Below are positions 1-7,837 of a stretch of DNA of 24,929 bases, piece after piece. The position numbers were made by a program, and so were the translations under genes. Source of the DNA: an uncultured Dorea sp. Its GTDB lineage: Bacteria; Bacillota; Clostridia; Lachnospirales; Lachnospiraceae. The stretch is from NCBI GenBank assembly GCA_910584095.1, contig CAJTYU010000032.1:1-24929 (forward strand), read 5' to 3'. The notes beneath the pieces are model-generated. The model saw only the letters and a list, made by a program, of their open reading frames with translations. It searched no databases and had not been told where the DNA came from. The first letter of the stretch is position 1, and every line of letters begins with the position of its first letter.

Positions 1-2
1 GG

Positions 3-524
3 GGTGCATTTGGGGGTGCATCGTTGAATTGTATCAATTTCGTTGTACCGATGAATCCTTGCCCTTGCGGTTATTTTCCGGATTATAACAGATGTCAGTG
101 TACTCCGTTTCAGATTCAGCAGTATCAGGGGAAAATCAGTCAGCCATTTCTGGGAAGAATGGATATCTGCGCGGAGGTGCCGGGAGTCCGGTATGAGGAT
201 TTGAATGGCATCCGGCGGGAGGAAAGTTCTAAGATGATTCGAATGCGGGTAGAGCAGGCAAGAAAGCGGCAGATCGAGAGATATCGAGGGAAACAGATTT
301 TATTTAATTCGGAGCTTACGGGAGTGCAGCTTGCCGAGTATTGCGAACTTGGCGGACAGGAGGAGCGGATGATGAAACAGGCGTTTGAAACCTTGTCCCT
401 GACGGCAAGAACCTATCATAAGGTGCTGAAGGTGGCAAGGACAATTGCAGATCTGGAGGGGGAAGAGAAAATTCGTATAGAACATTTACAGGAGGCGCTG
501 ATTTATAGAAATGCTAAGATATGA
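3..524 (+). CDS. YifB/ComM-type Mg-chelatase-like AAA+ protein, 3' part (partial)
   Basis: This is the C-terminal part of a YifB/ComM family AAA+ ATPase, related to Mg-chelatase subunit ChlI; ComM-like proteins act as helicases in branch migration of incoming DNA during transformation. The frame is open to the left edge, so the Walker A and B regions lie outside the window. Visible marks are MNPCPCGYFPD and the cysteine-rich CQC that follows, the GRMDI sensor-type segment, and the helical Mg-chelatase C-terminal domain, including LSLTARTYHKVLKVARTIAD (the family SxRa..rilrvARTIADL motif). The last codons overlap dprA by 14 bases, so the two are translationally coupled. The roughly ten residues nearest the edge match the family poorly, while everything from MNPCPCG onward is typical. 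The TTG at 24 is not a credible start. Confidence 0.9.
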   Translation, partial: GAFGGASLNCINFVVPMNPCPCGYFPDYNRCQCTPFQIQQYQGKISQPFLGRMDICAEVPGVRYEDLNGIRREESSKMIRMRVEQARKRQIERYRGKQILFNSELTGVQLAEYCELGGQEERMMKQAFETLSLTARTYHKVLKVARTIADLEGEEKIRIEHLQEALIYRNAKI

Positions 525-1614
525 GTGGTGGTTTGCGGGAATCCGTCCGCTTTCTGATAAAAAGAAAAGACTTTTGCGGGAAATTTACGGAAGTGGGAAA
601 GAAATTTATAAAAAGCTATATAATATAGAAGAAAAACATTTTCATGAGCTTGCCGGATTAACAAAACAGGATATCTGCGTTATCCGTCAGGCGGCGAGAG
701 ACCGAGATGTGGACGAACAGTATGAGAGGGTTTTAGATAAAGGAATCCGTATTGTCCCTTACTTTATGGAGGAATATCCGAAACGCCTTAAGGATTATTC
801 AGGAATGCCCTATGCGCTCTATATTAAAGGGGAGCTTCCAAGAGAAGATAGTCCGACGGCGGCGGTGGTGGGTGCAAGAAAATGTACCCCGTATGGAGAG
901 AAGATGGCTATTGCTTTTGCGGAGGCGCTTGCTTTATCCGGTGTGCAGGTTATCAGCGGCATGGCAAATGGAATTGACGGAGCGGCGCAGAGGGCGGCAA
1001 TTCGGGCTGGAGGAAGTTCTTTCGGGGTGCTTGGCAGCGGGATCGACGTGTGTTATCCAAAGGAGAACAGGGGATTGTATGCCGACCTTCCGGCCCATGG
1101 GGGAGTTTTGTCGGAACAGCCGGTGGGCACGCCTCCTTTAAGAGAATATTTTCCGGCCAGAAACCGTATCATCAGCGGGCTGTCGGATGTGGTGCTGGTT
1201 ATTGAGGCGGGAGAAAGGAGCGGCTCGTTAATCACGGCGGATATGGCGCTGGAACAGGGGAAGGATATATACGCGCTTCCGGGACCGGTTACCAGTAGTT
1301 TAAGCCGAGGCTGTCATGAACTGATCAGACAGGGAGCGGGTATTCTGATATCTCCGGAAGTGCTGCTGGAGGAAATGGGATTGGAGAAGATGTCTTTTGA
1401 CAGTGAAAATATTCGGAATCATGGGAAAAATGCAAAAAAGCTTGAAAGAAAAGAAAAATTGGTGTATGATGCCATTGGTTTATTTCCCAAAAGCCTTAGC
1501 ACGCTGCTTTCCGAGACAGGTTTTGAAACGGCAGAGCTTATGCGGATTTTGGTTTCTTTGGAAATGAACGGGCTAATTAGGGAATTATCAAAAAATTATT
1601 TTGTGAGAGCATAA
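511..1614 (+). CDS. dprA: DNA-processing protein DprA (Smf)
   Basis: DprA binds incoming single-stranded DNA and loads RecA during natural transformation; it is also conserved in species not known to be competent. The protein is 367 residues, normal for the family. An N-terminal SAM/HhH-like region (about 1-80) is followed by the Rossmann-like DprA fold from about residue 115: VVGARKCTPYG, SGMANGIDGAAQ, GVLGSGIDVCYP, then FPARNRIISGLSD and SGSLITADMALEQG. A winged-helix tail (about 305-367) ends the protein. The ATG lies inside the end of the yifB-like gene, and yifB-dprA-topA is a common Firmicute order. Cytoplasmic. No defect is visible. Confidence 0.97.
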   Translation: MLRYEWWFAGIRPLSDKKKRLLREIYGSGKEIYKKLYNIEEKHFHELAGLTKQDICVIRQAARDRDVDEQYERVLDKGIRIVPYFMEEYPKRLKDYSGMPYALYIKGELPREDSPTAAVVGARKCTPYGEKMAIAFAEALALSGVQVISGMANGIDGAAQRAAIRAGGSSFGVLGSGIDVCYPKENRGLYADLPAHGGVLSEQPVGTPPLREYFPARNRIISGLSDVVLVIEAGERSGSLITADMALEQGKDIYALPGPVTSSLSRGCHELIRQGAGILISPEVLLEEMGLEKMSFDSENIRNHGKNAKKLERKEKLVYDAIGLFPKSLSTLLSETGFETAELMRILVSLEMNGLIRELSKNYFVRA

Positions 1615-1668
1615 GAAGGCTGATCTGCTTCTGAACTAATGTTCCGCAAAAATAAAAGGAGTATGGAA

Positions 1669-3735
1669 ATGGCGCATTATCTAGTAATCGTAGAGTCACC
1701 TACTAAAGTGAAGACAATTAAAAAATTCTTAGGCAGTAACTATACGGTTATGGCTTCGAACGGTCATGTAAGAGATTTACCAAAGAGCCAGCTCGGAATT
1801 GATGTGGAGCATGATTTTGAACCGAAGTACATCACAATCCGGGGAAAAGGAGAGATTCTTGCGGAGCTGCGCAAGGAAGTGAAAAAGGCAGATAAGATAT
1901 ATCTGGCAACCGACCCGGACCGGGAGGGAGAGGCGATCTCATGGCATTTAGGAAAGGCTCTGAAGCTGGAGGATAAGAAAACTTATCGTATTACATTTAA
2001 TGAGATCACCAAAAATGCAGTAAAGGAATCCATTAAGAATGCCCGTGAGATTGACATGAATCTGGTGGACGCGCAGCAGGCCCGCAGAGCCCTCGACCGG
2101 GTAGTGGGCTATCGGATCAGTCCGCTTCTCTGGGCGAAGGTAAAACGCGGATTAAGCGCAGGGCGCGTTCAGTCGGTTGCTCTTCGGATTATTGCCGACA
2201 GAGAAGAGGAAATCAATGCGTTTATCCCAGAGGAGTACTGGAGCCTGGATGCATACTTGAAGGTAGAGGGGGAGAAGAAGCCGCTTGCGGCAAAGTTCTA
2301 TGGGACAGCGGAGGAGAAGAGGACGCTCCGTTCCAGAGAAGAAGTAGAGCGGGTGATTTCAGAGCTTCAGGATACAGAGTATAAAGTGGAGGATATCAGG
2401 AAGGGAGAACGGTACAAGAAAGCGCCGGTTCCTTTTACTACCAGCACTCTTCAGCAGGAGGCTTCTAATGCGCTGAACTTTGCTACACAGAAGACCATGC
2501 GGGTTGCACAGCAGCTCTATGAGGGAATTACGATAAAGGGAAATGGCACGGTAGGTCTGATTTCTTATCTCCGTACGGACTCTACCAGGATTTCAGAGGA
2601 GGCGGATGCTCAGGTTAAGGCGTATGTTGCGGAAAATTACGGAGCGGACTTTGTCTCGTCGGGCAATAGCGCAAAAAAAGACGATAAAAAGATTCAGGAT
2701 GCACATGAGGCAATCCGTCCTACGGATGTGAATAGAACGCCGGCGATGATGAAAGATTCTCTTACAAGAGACCAGTTCAGGCTGTATCAGCTTATTTGGA
2801 AACGGTTTGTGGCCAGCAGAATGAAGGCGGCAAAGTATGAGACTACCTCGGTTAAAATAGGAGCCGGCAAATACCGGTTTACAGTAGCGGCTTCCAAGAC
2901 GGTATTTGAAGGATTCCGCACGGTATATACAGAGTCCGGTGAGGAGAAGCTGGAGAATAACATGCTTCTGAAATCGCTGGATAAGGATTCTAAGCTTTCT
3001 GGCGATCATTTTGAGCAGAAACAGCATTTTACCCAGCCTTCGGCACACTATACCGAGGCGTCGTTAGTGAAAAAATTAGAAGAACTGGGGATTGGACGTC
3101 CCAGCACTTATGCGCCGACTATTTCAACAATTATTGCCAGGCGTTACGTAGCCAAGGAGAACAGGAATCTTTATTTGACCGAAATCGGCGAGGTGGTAAA
3201 CCATATCATGAAAGAGTCTTTCCCGGCGATTGTAGATGTGAATTTTACAGCAAATATGGAAGGACTGCTGGATTATATCGCAGAGGGTAAGGTAGAATGG
3301 AAATCTGTCATTGAGAATTTTTATCCGGATTTGGATGAGGCAGTAAAGACGGCGGAAAAAGAGTTGGAGCAGGTAAAGATTGAAGATGAAGTTACCGATG
3401 TGGTCTGTGAGGAGTGCGGGCGCAATATGGTTATTAAATATGGTCCTCACGGTAAATTCCTTGCTTGTCCGGGATTCCCAGAGTGCAGGAATACTAAGCC
3501 GTATCTGGAGAAGGTAGGCGTAGCTTGTCCGAAGTGCGGAAAGGATATTGTATTTAGGAAAACCAAGAAAGGCAGGCGTTATTACGGCTGCGAGGATAAT
3601 CCGGAATGTGATTTTATGTCATGGCAGAAGCCTTCGGAAAGGAAATGCTCCAAATGCGGGAATTTTATGCTGGAAAAGGGAAACAAACTGGTCTGCGGTA
3701 ATGAGCAGTGCGGGTATGTGGAGACAAAGGAATAA
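1669..3735 (+). CDS. topA: DNA topoisomerase I (type IA)
   Basis: Relaxes negative supercoils by cutting one strand and passing the other through. The chosen start, MAHYLVIVESPTK, lies 7 bases after AAAAGGAG (1654-1661); an upstream in-frame ATG at 1639 precedes that ribosome site and is less likely. The product is 688 residues. The TOPRIM domain carries E9 in VESPTK and D82/D84/E86 in DPDREGE. The catalytic tyrosine is Y300 in SYLRTDST. The C-terminus (about 580-685) has three four-cysteine zinc ribbons, beginning CEEC, CPKC and CSKC, which bind single-stranded DNA. It follows dprA by 54 bases and may share its transcript. No clear terminator is seen after the stop. Confidence 0.98.
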   Translation: MAHYLVIVESPTKVKTIKKFLGSNYTVMASNGHVRDLPKSQLGIDVEHDFEPKYITIRGKGEILAELRKEVKKADKIYLATDPDREGEAISWHLGKALKLEDKKTYRITFNEITKNAVKESIKNAREIDMNLVDAQQARRALDRVVGYRISPLLWAKVKRGLSAGRVQSVALRIIADREEEINAFIPEEYWSLDAYLKVEGEKKPLAAKFYGTAEEKRTLRSREEVERVISELQDTEYKVEDIRKGERYKKAPVPFTTSTLQQEASNALNFATQKTMRVAQQLYEGITIKGNGTVGLISYLRTDSTRISEEADAQVKAYVAENYGADFVSSGNSAKKDDKKIQDAHEAIRPTDVNRTPAMMKDSLTRDQFRLYQLIWKRFVASRMKAAKYETTSVKIGAGKYRFTVAASKTVFEGFRTVYTESGEEKLENNMLLKSLDKDSKLSGDHFEQKQHFTQPSAHYTEASLVKKLEELGIGRPSTYAPTISTIIARRYVAKENRNLYLTEIGEVVNHIMKESFPAIVDVNFTANMEGLLDYIAEGKVEWKSVIENFYPDLDEAVKTAEKELEQVKIEDEVTDVVCEECGRNMVIKYGPHGKFLACPGFPECRNTKPYLEKVGVACPKCGKDIVFRKTKKGRRYYGCEDNPECDFMSWQKPSERKCSKCGNFMLEKGNKLVCGNEQCGYVETKE

Positions 3736-3738
3736 AAG

Positions 3739-3766
3739 TGGACGTTCCTTCGGAAAATTATATAAT
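3739..3766 (+). promoter_or_regulatory. Candidate codY promoter with overlapping CodY-box-like site
   Basis: TGGACG (3739-3744) and TATAAT (3761-3766) are 16 bases apart. The spacer holds a 15-mer at 3745-3759 matching the CodY consensus AATTTTCWGAAAATT at 10 of 15 positions, including TC and GAAAATT. A second candidate box lies at 3794-3808. Another possible -10 (GATAAT, 3852-3857) lies close to the gene. Transcription starts are inferred. Confidence 0.4.
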
Positions 3767-3793
3767 ATGGGAATATAATTATCCAAGAGCTTA

Positions 3794-3808
3794 AAAAGAC
3801 AGAAAATT
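3794..3808 (+). promoter_or_regulatory. Candidate CodY box upstream of codY
   Basis: The right nine bases, CAGAAAATT, match the CodY consensus half exactly; the left six match only at AA, giving 11 of 15. It lies 78 bases before the codY start, downstream of the candidate promoter at 3739-3766. Autoregulation is known for CodY in some Firmicutes; here it is inferred. Confidence 0.35.
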
Positions 3809-3885
3809 TTACTATTTGTAACATTAATGCTTGTAATTCTTTGAGTTGTATGATAATATATCCCACAAAGGATGGTGAAGAAAAA

Positions 3886-4668
3886 ATGAGTGTACAATTG
3901 TTGGATAAAACAAGAAAAATCAACAAATTACTGCACAACAATGGTTCAAGTAAAGTGGTTTTTAATGATATCTGCAGTGTATTAACAGACATTTTGGATT
4001 CCAATGCACTGGTTGTCAGCAAAAAGGGGAAAGTTCTTGGAGTGAGCCACTGCGAAGGGGTAAGAGTGCTTACGGAGCTTCTGAACGGCGAAGTAGGCAT
4101 GTTTATTGACGAGTTGTTAAACGAAAGACTTTTAGGGATTCTCTCAACAAAGGAGAATGTAAATCTGGAAACCTTAGGGTTTTCAGAAACCGTGTCAAAG
4201 GAGTATCAGGCGATTGTTACACCCATTGAAATAGCAGGAGAGAGGCTTGGTACACTGTTTATTTATAAGCAGGAGTCGGAATATGAGATTGACGACATTA
4301 TACTAAGCGAGTATGGCACAACAGTTGTAGGGCTGGAGATGCTTCGGTCGGTAAATGAAGAGAATGCTGAAGAAGATAGGAAGAGGCATATTGTACAATC
4401 AGCAGTCGGTACATTGTCTTTCTCAGAATTGGAAGCAATCTTACATATATTTGACGAATTGAACGGGCTGGAGGGTATCTTAGTGGCCAGTAAAATTGCG
4501 GACAGAGTTGGGATAACCCGTTCTGTGATCGTAAATGCGCTGCGAAAATTTGAGAGCGCGGGAGTGATTGAGTCCCGTTCCTCCGGTATGAAAGGAACCT
4601 ACATCAAGGTTGTGAACGACCATGTCTTTGAAGAATTAGAGAGGATCAAGGCAGAACGGGATAATTAA
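3886..4668 (+). CDS. codY: GTP- and branched-chain-amino-acid-sensing pleiotropic regulator CodY
   Basis: Global repressor that senses isoleucine, leucine and valine plus GTP, and controls nitrogen metabolism, transport and stationary-phase genes. The ATG at 3886 gives MSVQLLDKTRKINKLL and 260 residues, the normal CodY length; a longer TTG-started frame from 3841 is not supported. The GAF sensor domain occupies about residues 1-155 and a linker helix follows. The winged helix-turn-helix is about 200-255, with ASKIADRVGITRSVIVNALR as the highly conserved recognition segment. It lies directly after topA; in Bacillus, xerC and hslVU (clpQY) lie between these genes. A perfect 9-bp inverted repeat follows about 20 bases after the stop. 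Confidence 0.98.
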   Translation: MSVQLLDKTRKINKLLHNNGSSKVVFNDICSVLTDILDSNALVVSKKGKVLGVSHCEGVRVLTELLNGEVGMFIDELLNERLLGILSTKENVNLETLGFSETVSKEYQAIVTPIEIAGERLGTLFIYKQESEYEIDDIILSEYGTTVVGLEMLRSVNEENAEEDRKRHIVQSAVGTLSFSELEAILHIFDELNGLEGILVASKIADRVGITRSVIVNALRKFESAGVIESRSSGMKGTYIKVVNDHVFEELERIKAERDN

Positions 4669-4688
4669 GTTAGAATTTTACCAGAAGA

Positions 4689-4714
4689 TGAGGTATCGGG
4701 AGACTGATACCTCA
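4689..4714 (+). terminator. Hairpin downstream of codY, possible weak terminator
   Basis: TGAGGTATC (4689-4697) and GATACCTCA (4706-4714) form a perfect 9-bp stem with an 8-base loop. Only AAATTTT follows, a short T run, so termination may be partial. It lies between codY and the small gene at 4740. Confidence 0.45.
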
Positions 4715-4739
4715 AATTTTCGCGGAGAGAGGTGTTTTT

Positions 4740-5045
4740 ATGTACGAGGGCTGTCCGGTAGAGCTGTGGATGGAGCAGATGATATTGGAAGACGGTGAAT
4801 ATGAGGACCGGATACATTATTGTAAGGTAATTGCGTATGATAAAGAGAAAGAATGCATAGAATTATTACTCAGAGGAGAAGAGGTAGATATTATTTCTCT
4901 GGATGCAGTCTATGGATGTAAGATCATGGATGGAGACAAATCTGCAGAGTGCAAAGGAATCATCAGAGAGCGTTATCTTGATAAGCTGGGAAATATGCTG
5001 GTTTTTCAGATTGAGAATGGATTTTATAAAAATAGTCTAAACTGA
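4740..5045 (+). CDS. Conserved-looking small protein of unknown function
   Basis: A 101-residue cytoplasmic protein with no signal peptide or membrane segment. The ATG follows GAGAGAGGTG with a 5-base gap, a good ribosome site. The sequence is acidic and beta-strand rich: VELWMEQMILEDGEYEDRIHY, then CKVIAYDKEKECIELLLRGEE, then a final strand pair around NMLVFQIENGFY. The two-strand, charged-loop layout is loosely like the N-terminal beta domain found before PilZ domains in YcgR-type proteins, but no PilZ motif is present, so this is only an impression. It sits between codY and groES, and transcripts entering from codY would meet the hairpin at 5071-5110. Confidence 0.75.
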   Translation: MYEGCPVELWMEQMILEDGEYEDRIHYCKVIAYDKEKECIELLLRGEEVDIISLDAVYGCKIMDGDKSAECKGIIRERYLDKLGNMLVFQIENGFYKNSLN

Positions 5046-5056
5046 AATAAAGTGTG

Positions 5057-5085
5057 TTGACAAAATAAACAGAGAGTGCTATTTT
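5057..5085 (+). promoter_or_regulatory. groESL promoter (sigma-A type)
   Basis: TTGACA (5057-5062) is a perfect -35; TATTTT (5080-5085), 17 bases on, is the best-placed -10. The likely start near 5092 lies just before the CIRCE operator, as expected for HrcA-controlled groESL. A GAGTGCTA half-site (5074-5081) overlaps the -10. Confidence 0.75.
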
Positions 5086-5110
5086 ATATCTAGACCGTTT
5101 AGCACTCTCT
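5071..5110 (+). terminator. Inverted repeat sharing one CIRCE arm; possible terminator for upstream read-through
   Basis: AGAGAGTGCTA (5071-5081) and TAGCACTCTCT (5100-5110) are perfect 11-base inverted repeats 18 bases apart, followed by TTTTAT. In RNA coming from the gene at 4740 this would fold into a terminator-like hairpin. RNA started at the groES promoter lacks the left arm and would escape it. The function is inferred. Confidence 0.5.
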
Positions 5111-5125
5111 TTTTATGAGTGCTAA
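5099..5125 (+). promoter_or_regulatory. CIRCE operator (HrcA binding site)
   Basis: TTAGCACTC (5099-5107), nine bases, then GAGTGCTAA (5117-5125): an exact match to the CIRCE consensus. HrcA bound here represses groESL until heat shock. It ends 38 bases before the groES ATG and also acts in mRNA as a 5' hairpin in other species. Confidence 0.97.
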
Positions 5126-5162
5126 CAGAATTAAGAATATAATTGTGAAGGAGGAATATAAA

Positions 5163-5447
5163 ATGAAATTAGTACCATTAGGAGACAGAGTAGTATTGAA
5201 ACAGTTAGTTGCAGAAGAGACTACAAAGTCAGGTATTGTATTACCGGGACAGTCCAAAGAGAAGCCGCAGCAGGCAGAGATTATTGCGGTCGGACCTGGA
5301 GGAGTGGTAGACGGCAAGGAAGTTGAGATGTTTGTAAAAGCAGGCCAGACCGTTATCTATTCCAAGTATTCAGGAACGGATGTGGAATTGGATGATGAGA
5401 CCTATATTATTGTAAAGCAGAGCGACATTCTTGCAGTTGTTGAGTAA
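5163..5447 (+). CDS. groES: Co-chaperonin GroES
   Basis: Ten-kilodalton lid of the GroEL folding chamber; it forms a heptamer that caps GroEL in an ATP-dependent cycle. The ATG at 5163 follows AAGGAGG (5148-5154) and yields MKLVPLGDRVVLK and 94 residues, the standard length. An upstream ATG at 5115 lies inside the CIRCE operator and is rejected. The mobile loop (about residues 17-32, EETTKSGIVLPGQSKEK) and the GPG.. roof-loop region are present. groEL begins 45 bases downstream with its own ribosome site, so the two form one operon. Confidence 0.98.
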   Translation: MKLVPLGDRVVLKQLVAEETTKSGIVLPGQSKEKPQQAEIIAVGPGGVVDGKEVEMFVKAGQTVIYSKYSGTDVELDDETYIIVKQSDILAVVE

Positions 5448-5492
5448 AGTATCACAGGGCAAGAGATTGTAGAATAAGGAGGAGATTAAGCC

Positions 5493-7118
5493 ATGGCAAA
5501 GGAAATTAAATTTGGAGATGACGCCAGAACCGCACTGGAGGCAGGTGTGAACCAGCTGGCGAATACAGTAAGGGTAACGCTTGGACCTAAGGGACGCAAC
5601 GTAGTTCTTGACAAATCATTCGGCACACCGCTGATTACAAACGACGGCGTTACCATTGCAAAGGAGATTGAGCTTGAGGATGAATTCGAGAATATGGGCG
5701 CCCAGCTGATCCGCGAGGTTGCTTCTAAGACCAATGATGTTGCCGGAGACGGAACGACAACAGCTACCGTGCTTGCGCAGGCAATGGTAAACGAAGGTAT
5801 GAAGAATTTGGCGGCAGGCGCGAACCCGATCATTCTGCGGAAGGGTATGAAGAAGGCGACGGACGCTGCTGTAGAGGCAATTCAGGCAATGTCAAGCAAG
5901 GTAAAAGACAAACAGCAGATCTCAAGAGTTGCCGCAGTTTCTTCCGGCGATGAATTTGTAGGCGAGATGGTTGCGGACGCGATGGAGAAGGTTTCCAACG
6001 ACGGCGTTATCACCATTGAGGAATCCAAGACCATGCACACCGAACTGGATCTGGTAGAAGGTATGCAGTTTGACCGGGGATACATTTCCGCATATATGGC
6101 AAACGATATGGAGAAGATGGTTGCAGTTCTGGACGATCCGTATATCCTGATCACGGATAAGAAGATTACGAATATCCAGGATATCCTTCCGCTTCTGGAA
6201 CAGATCGTACAGTCCGGCGCAAGGCTGTTGATTATTGCTGAGGATATTGAGGGCGAGGCTCTTACCACTCTGATTGTAAATAAGCTGCGCGGAACCTTCA
6301 ACGTAGTTGCTGTTAAGGCTCCGGGATATGGCGACAGAAGAAAAGATATGCTGAAGGATATTGCGATCCTCACCGGCGGCGAGGTGATTTCCGAGGAACT
6401 GGGATTAGACTTAAGAGATGCAGCGATCGAGCAGCTTGGCCGTGCAAAATCTGTTAAGGTTGAGAAGGAGAATACCGTTATTGTTGACGGTATGGGCGAG
6501 AAGGCTGACATTGACGCGCGGATCGCACAGATCAGAAAGCAGATTGAGGAGACGACTTCTGAATTTGACAAAGAGAAGCTTCAGGAGCGTCTTGCAAAAC
6601 TTGCAGGCGGCGTAGCGGTTATCCGCGTGGGCGCGGCTACCGAGACAGAGATGAAGGAAGCGAAGCTTCGTATGGAAGACGCGCTTGCAGCTACTAGAGC
6701 CGCAGTGGAAGAAGGAATCATTGCAGGCGGCGGTTCTGCATATATCCACGCGTCTAAGAAGGTTGCAGAGGTGGCTGACAGCTTAGAAGGCGATGAGAAG
6801 ACAGGCGCGAACATTATTCTGAAAGCCTTAGAGTCTCCGCTGTACCACATTGCTGCGAACGCTGGATTAGAAGGCGCAGTGATTATTAATAAGGTAAAAG
6901 AGAAAGAGGCCGGCGTAGGCTTCGATGCGATCAGGGAAGAATATGTAGATATGGTGAAGGAAGGAATCCTTGATCCGGCAAAGGTTACAAGAAGCGCGCT
7001 GCAGAACGCAACAAGCGTGGCGTCTACACTGCTTACCACAGAGTCCGTTGTTGCTAATATCAAAGAGGATGTTCCGGCAGGCATGGCAGGAGCGCCGGGC
7101 GGAATGGGCATGATGTAA
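5493..7118 (+). CDS. groEL: Chaperonin GroEL
   Basis: Sixty-kilodalton chaperonin that encloses unfolded proteins in a double heptameric ring. The 541 residues cover equatorial, intermediate and apical domains without a break. Recognisable are the nucleotide-binding LGPKGRNVVLDKSFG and VAGDGTTTATVLAQ near the N-terminus, the conserved AAVEEGIIAGGGSA, and the flexible GGMGMM tail typical of bacterial GroEL. The start follows AAGGAGG. A strong terminator lies 18 bases after the stop. Large open frames on the reverse strand (for example 5882-6571) are codon-bias shadows. Confidence 0.99.
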   Translation: MAKEIKFGDDARTALEAGVNQLANTVRVTLGPKGRNVVLDKSFGTPLITNDGVTIAKEIELEDEFENMGAQLIREVASKTNDVAGDGTTTATVLAQAMVNEGMKNLAAGANPIILRKGMKKATDAAVEAIQAMSSKVKDKQQISRVAAVSSGDEFVGEMVADAMEKVSNDGVITIEESKTMHTELDLVEGMQFDRGYISAYMANDMEKMVAVLDDPYILITDKKITNIQDILPLLEQIVQSGARLLIIAEDIEGEALTTLIVNKLRGTFNVVAVKAPGYGDRRKDMLKDIAILTGGEVISEELGLDLRDAAIEQLGRAKSVKVEKENTVIVDGMGEKADIDARIAQIRKQIEETTSEFDKEKLQERLAKLAGGVAVIRVGAATETEMKEAKLRMEDALAATRAAVEEGIIAGGGSAYIHASKKVAEVADSLEGDEKTGANIILKALESPLYHIAANAGLEGAVIINKVKEKEAGVGFDAIREEYVDMVKEGILDPAKVTRSALQNATSVASTLLTTESVVANIKEDVPAGMAGAPGGMGMM

Positions 7119-7136
7119 GAAATCGTATTTTATTTC

Positions 7137-7172
7137 AGAGAACTCTCAGATTGGGAGTTCTCTTTTTGTGTT
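7137..7172 (+). terminator. Rho-independent terminator of groESL
   Basis: AGAGAACTC (7137-7145) pairs with GAGTTCTCT (7155-7163), with two further inner pairs, and is followed by TTTTGTGTTTT. A strong, classical terminator. Confidence 0.9.
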
Positions 7173-7177
7173 TTAAG

Positions 7178-7186
7178 TGTTACAAT
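7178..7186 (+). promoter_or_regulatory. Possible extended -10 promoter for the membrane-protein gene at 7254
   Basis: TGTTACAAT (7178-7186) fits an extended -10 (TGn plus TACAAT) directly after the groESL terminator. No good -35 is seen, so this is tentative. Confidence 0.3.
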
Positions 7187-7253
7187 GAAGAGAAAGAATG
7201 CGGGAGCACTGCATAGGATAACCATAAAGAGAAAGCTTAAGGAGGATTTATAT

Positions 7254-7745
7254 ATGGGAGACTTTTATGCTGAGAAGCTGGTAAGGAAAAAAACTACGGG
7301 AAAGGATATCATGATTAAGTGTTTGATGGCGGCGCTTACAGTAATTGCAGTATTTTCTTTTTTTATTATGCCTTTCGGAATCGTAATTGTATTTCTGGCA
7401 ATCGGTTTGGATATATTTGTTTTCCGTTCGCTGGATGTGGAATATGAATATCAGTATATCAATGGGGATATTGATATTGATAAGATTATGCATAAGGAAC
7501 GGCGTAAGAATATTTTTTCGGCGAATATTAAGGATATGGAACTGCTTGCTCCGTCAGGAAATTCACAACTGAATTCATATGGCGATGCAAGAGTTTATGA
7601 TTTTACTGGAGGGTTTGGAGACGGCATGGTTTACGAGATGATTTTTATTGAATCAGGTGTAAAAAAACGGGTGCTTTTTGAGCCGGACGAGCATATGGTG
7701 GAAGGAATCTGGATGCAGGCGCCGAGAAAAGTTATCAGAAAATAA
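7254..7745 (+). CDS. Small two-helix membrane protein, unknown function (DUF6106-like)
   Basis: A 163-residue protein. The start ATG at 7254 follows TTAAGGAGGATT; the longer frame from 7185 lacks a ribosome site. Two adjacent hydrophobic stretches (about residues 20-40 and 42-58) form a membrane hairpin, followed by a soluble C-terminal domain of roughly 100 residues containing YEYQYINGDIDIDKI and a final EPDEHMVEGIWMQAPRKVIRK. The layout resembles short membrane proteins annotated as DUF6106 in Lachnospiraceae; that name comes from memory and was not verified. Nothing in the sequence gives a reaction. It stands alone between the groESL terminator and the guaB promoter. Confidence 0.8.
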   Translation: MGDFYAEKLVRKKTTGKDIMIKCLMAALTVIAVFSFFIMPFGIVIVFLAIGLDIFVFRSLDVEYEYQYINGDIDIDKIMHKERRKNIFSANIKDMELLAPSGNSQLNSYGDARVYDFTGGFGDGMVYEMIFIESGVKKRVLFEPDEHMVEGIWMQAPRKVIRK

Positions 7746-7755
7746 TAAAAAATAG

Positions 7756-7785
7756 TTGACAAGCAAAGGACATATTTTGTATGAT
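7756..7785 (+). promoter_or_regulatory. guaB promoter
   Basis: TTGACA (7756-7761) and TATGAT (7780-7785) are 18 bases apart, leaving a leader of about 45 bases before guaB. No purine riboswitch core is evident in it. Confidence 0.75.
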
Positions 7786-7837
7786 AGCTGTTAATACAAA
7801 ATGAGAAATTGATAAAATAAGAAAGAGAGGATTAATC

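Noticed and set aside
752..1141. 129-codon forward frame inside dprA
   Set aside because: Arginine- and tryptophan-rich out-of-frame reading of dprA; no family features.
5882..6571. 229-codon open frame on the reverse strand inside groEL
   Set aside because: Fully antisense to a highly conserved gene; low-complexity Ser/Ile-rich product with no ribosome site. It arises from groEL codon usage, as do the frames at 6411-6749, 6581-7111 and 5486-5833.
7786..7837. Purine-type riboswitch in the guaB leader
   Set aside because: The leader is only about 45 bases and lacks the three-stem core.
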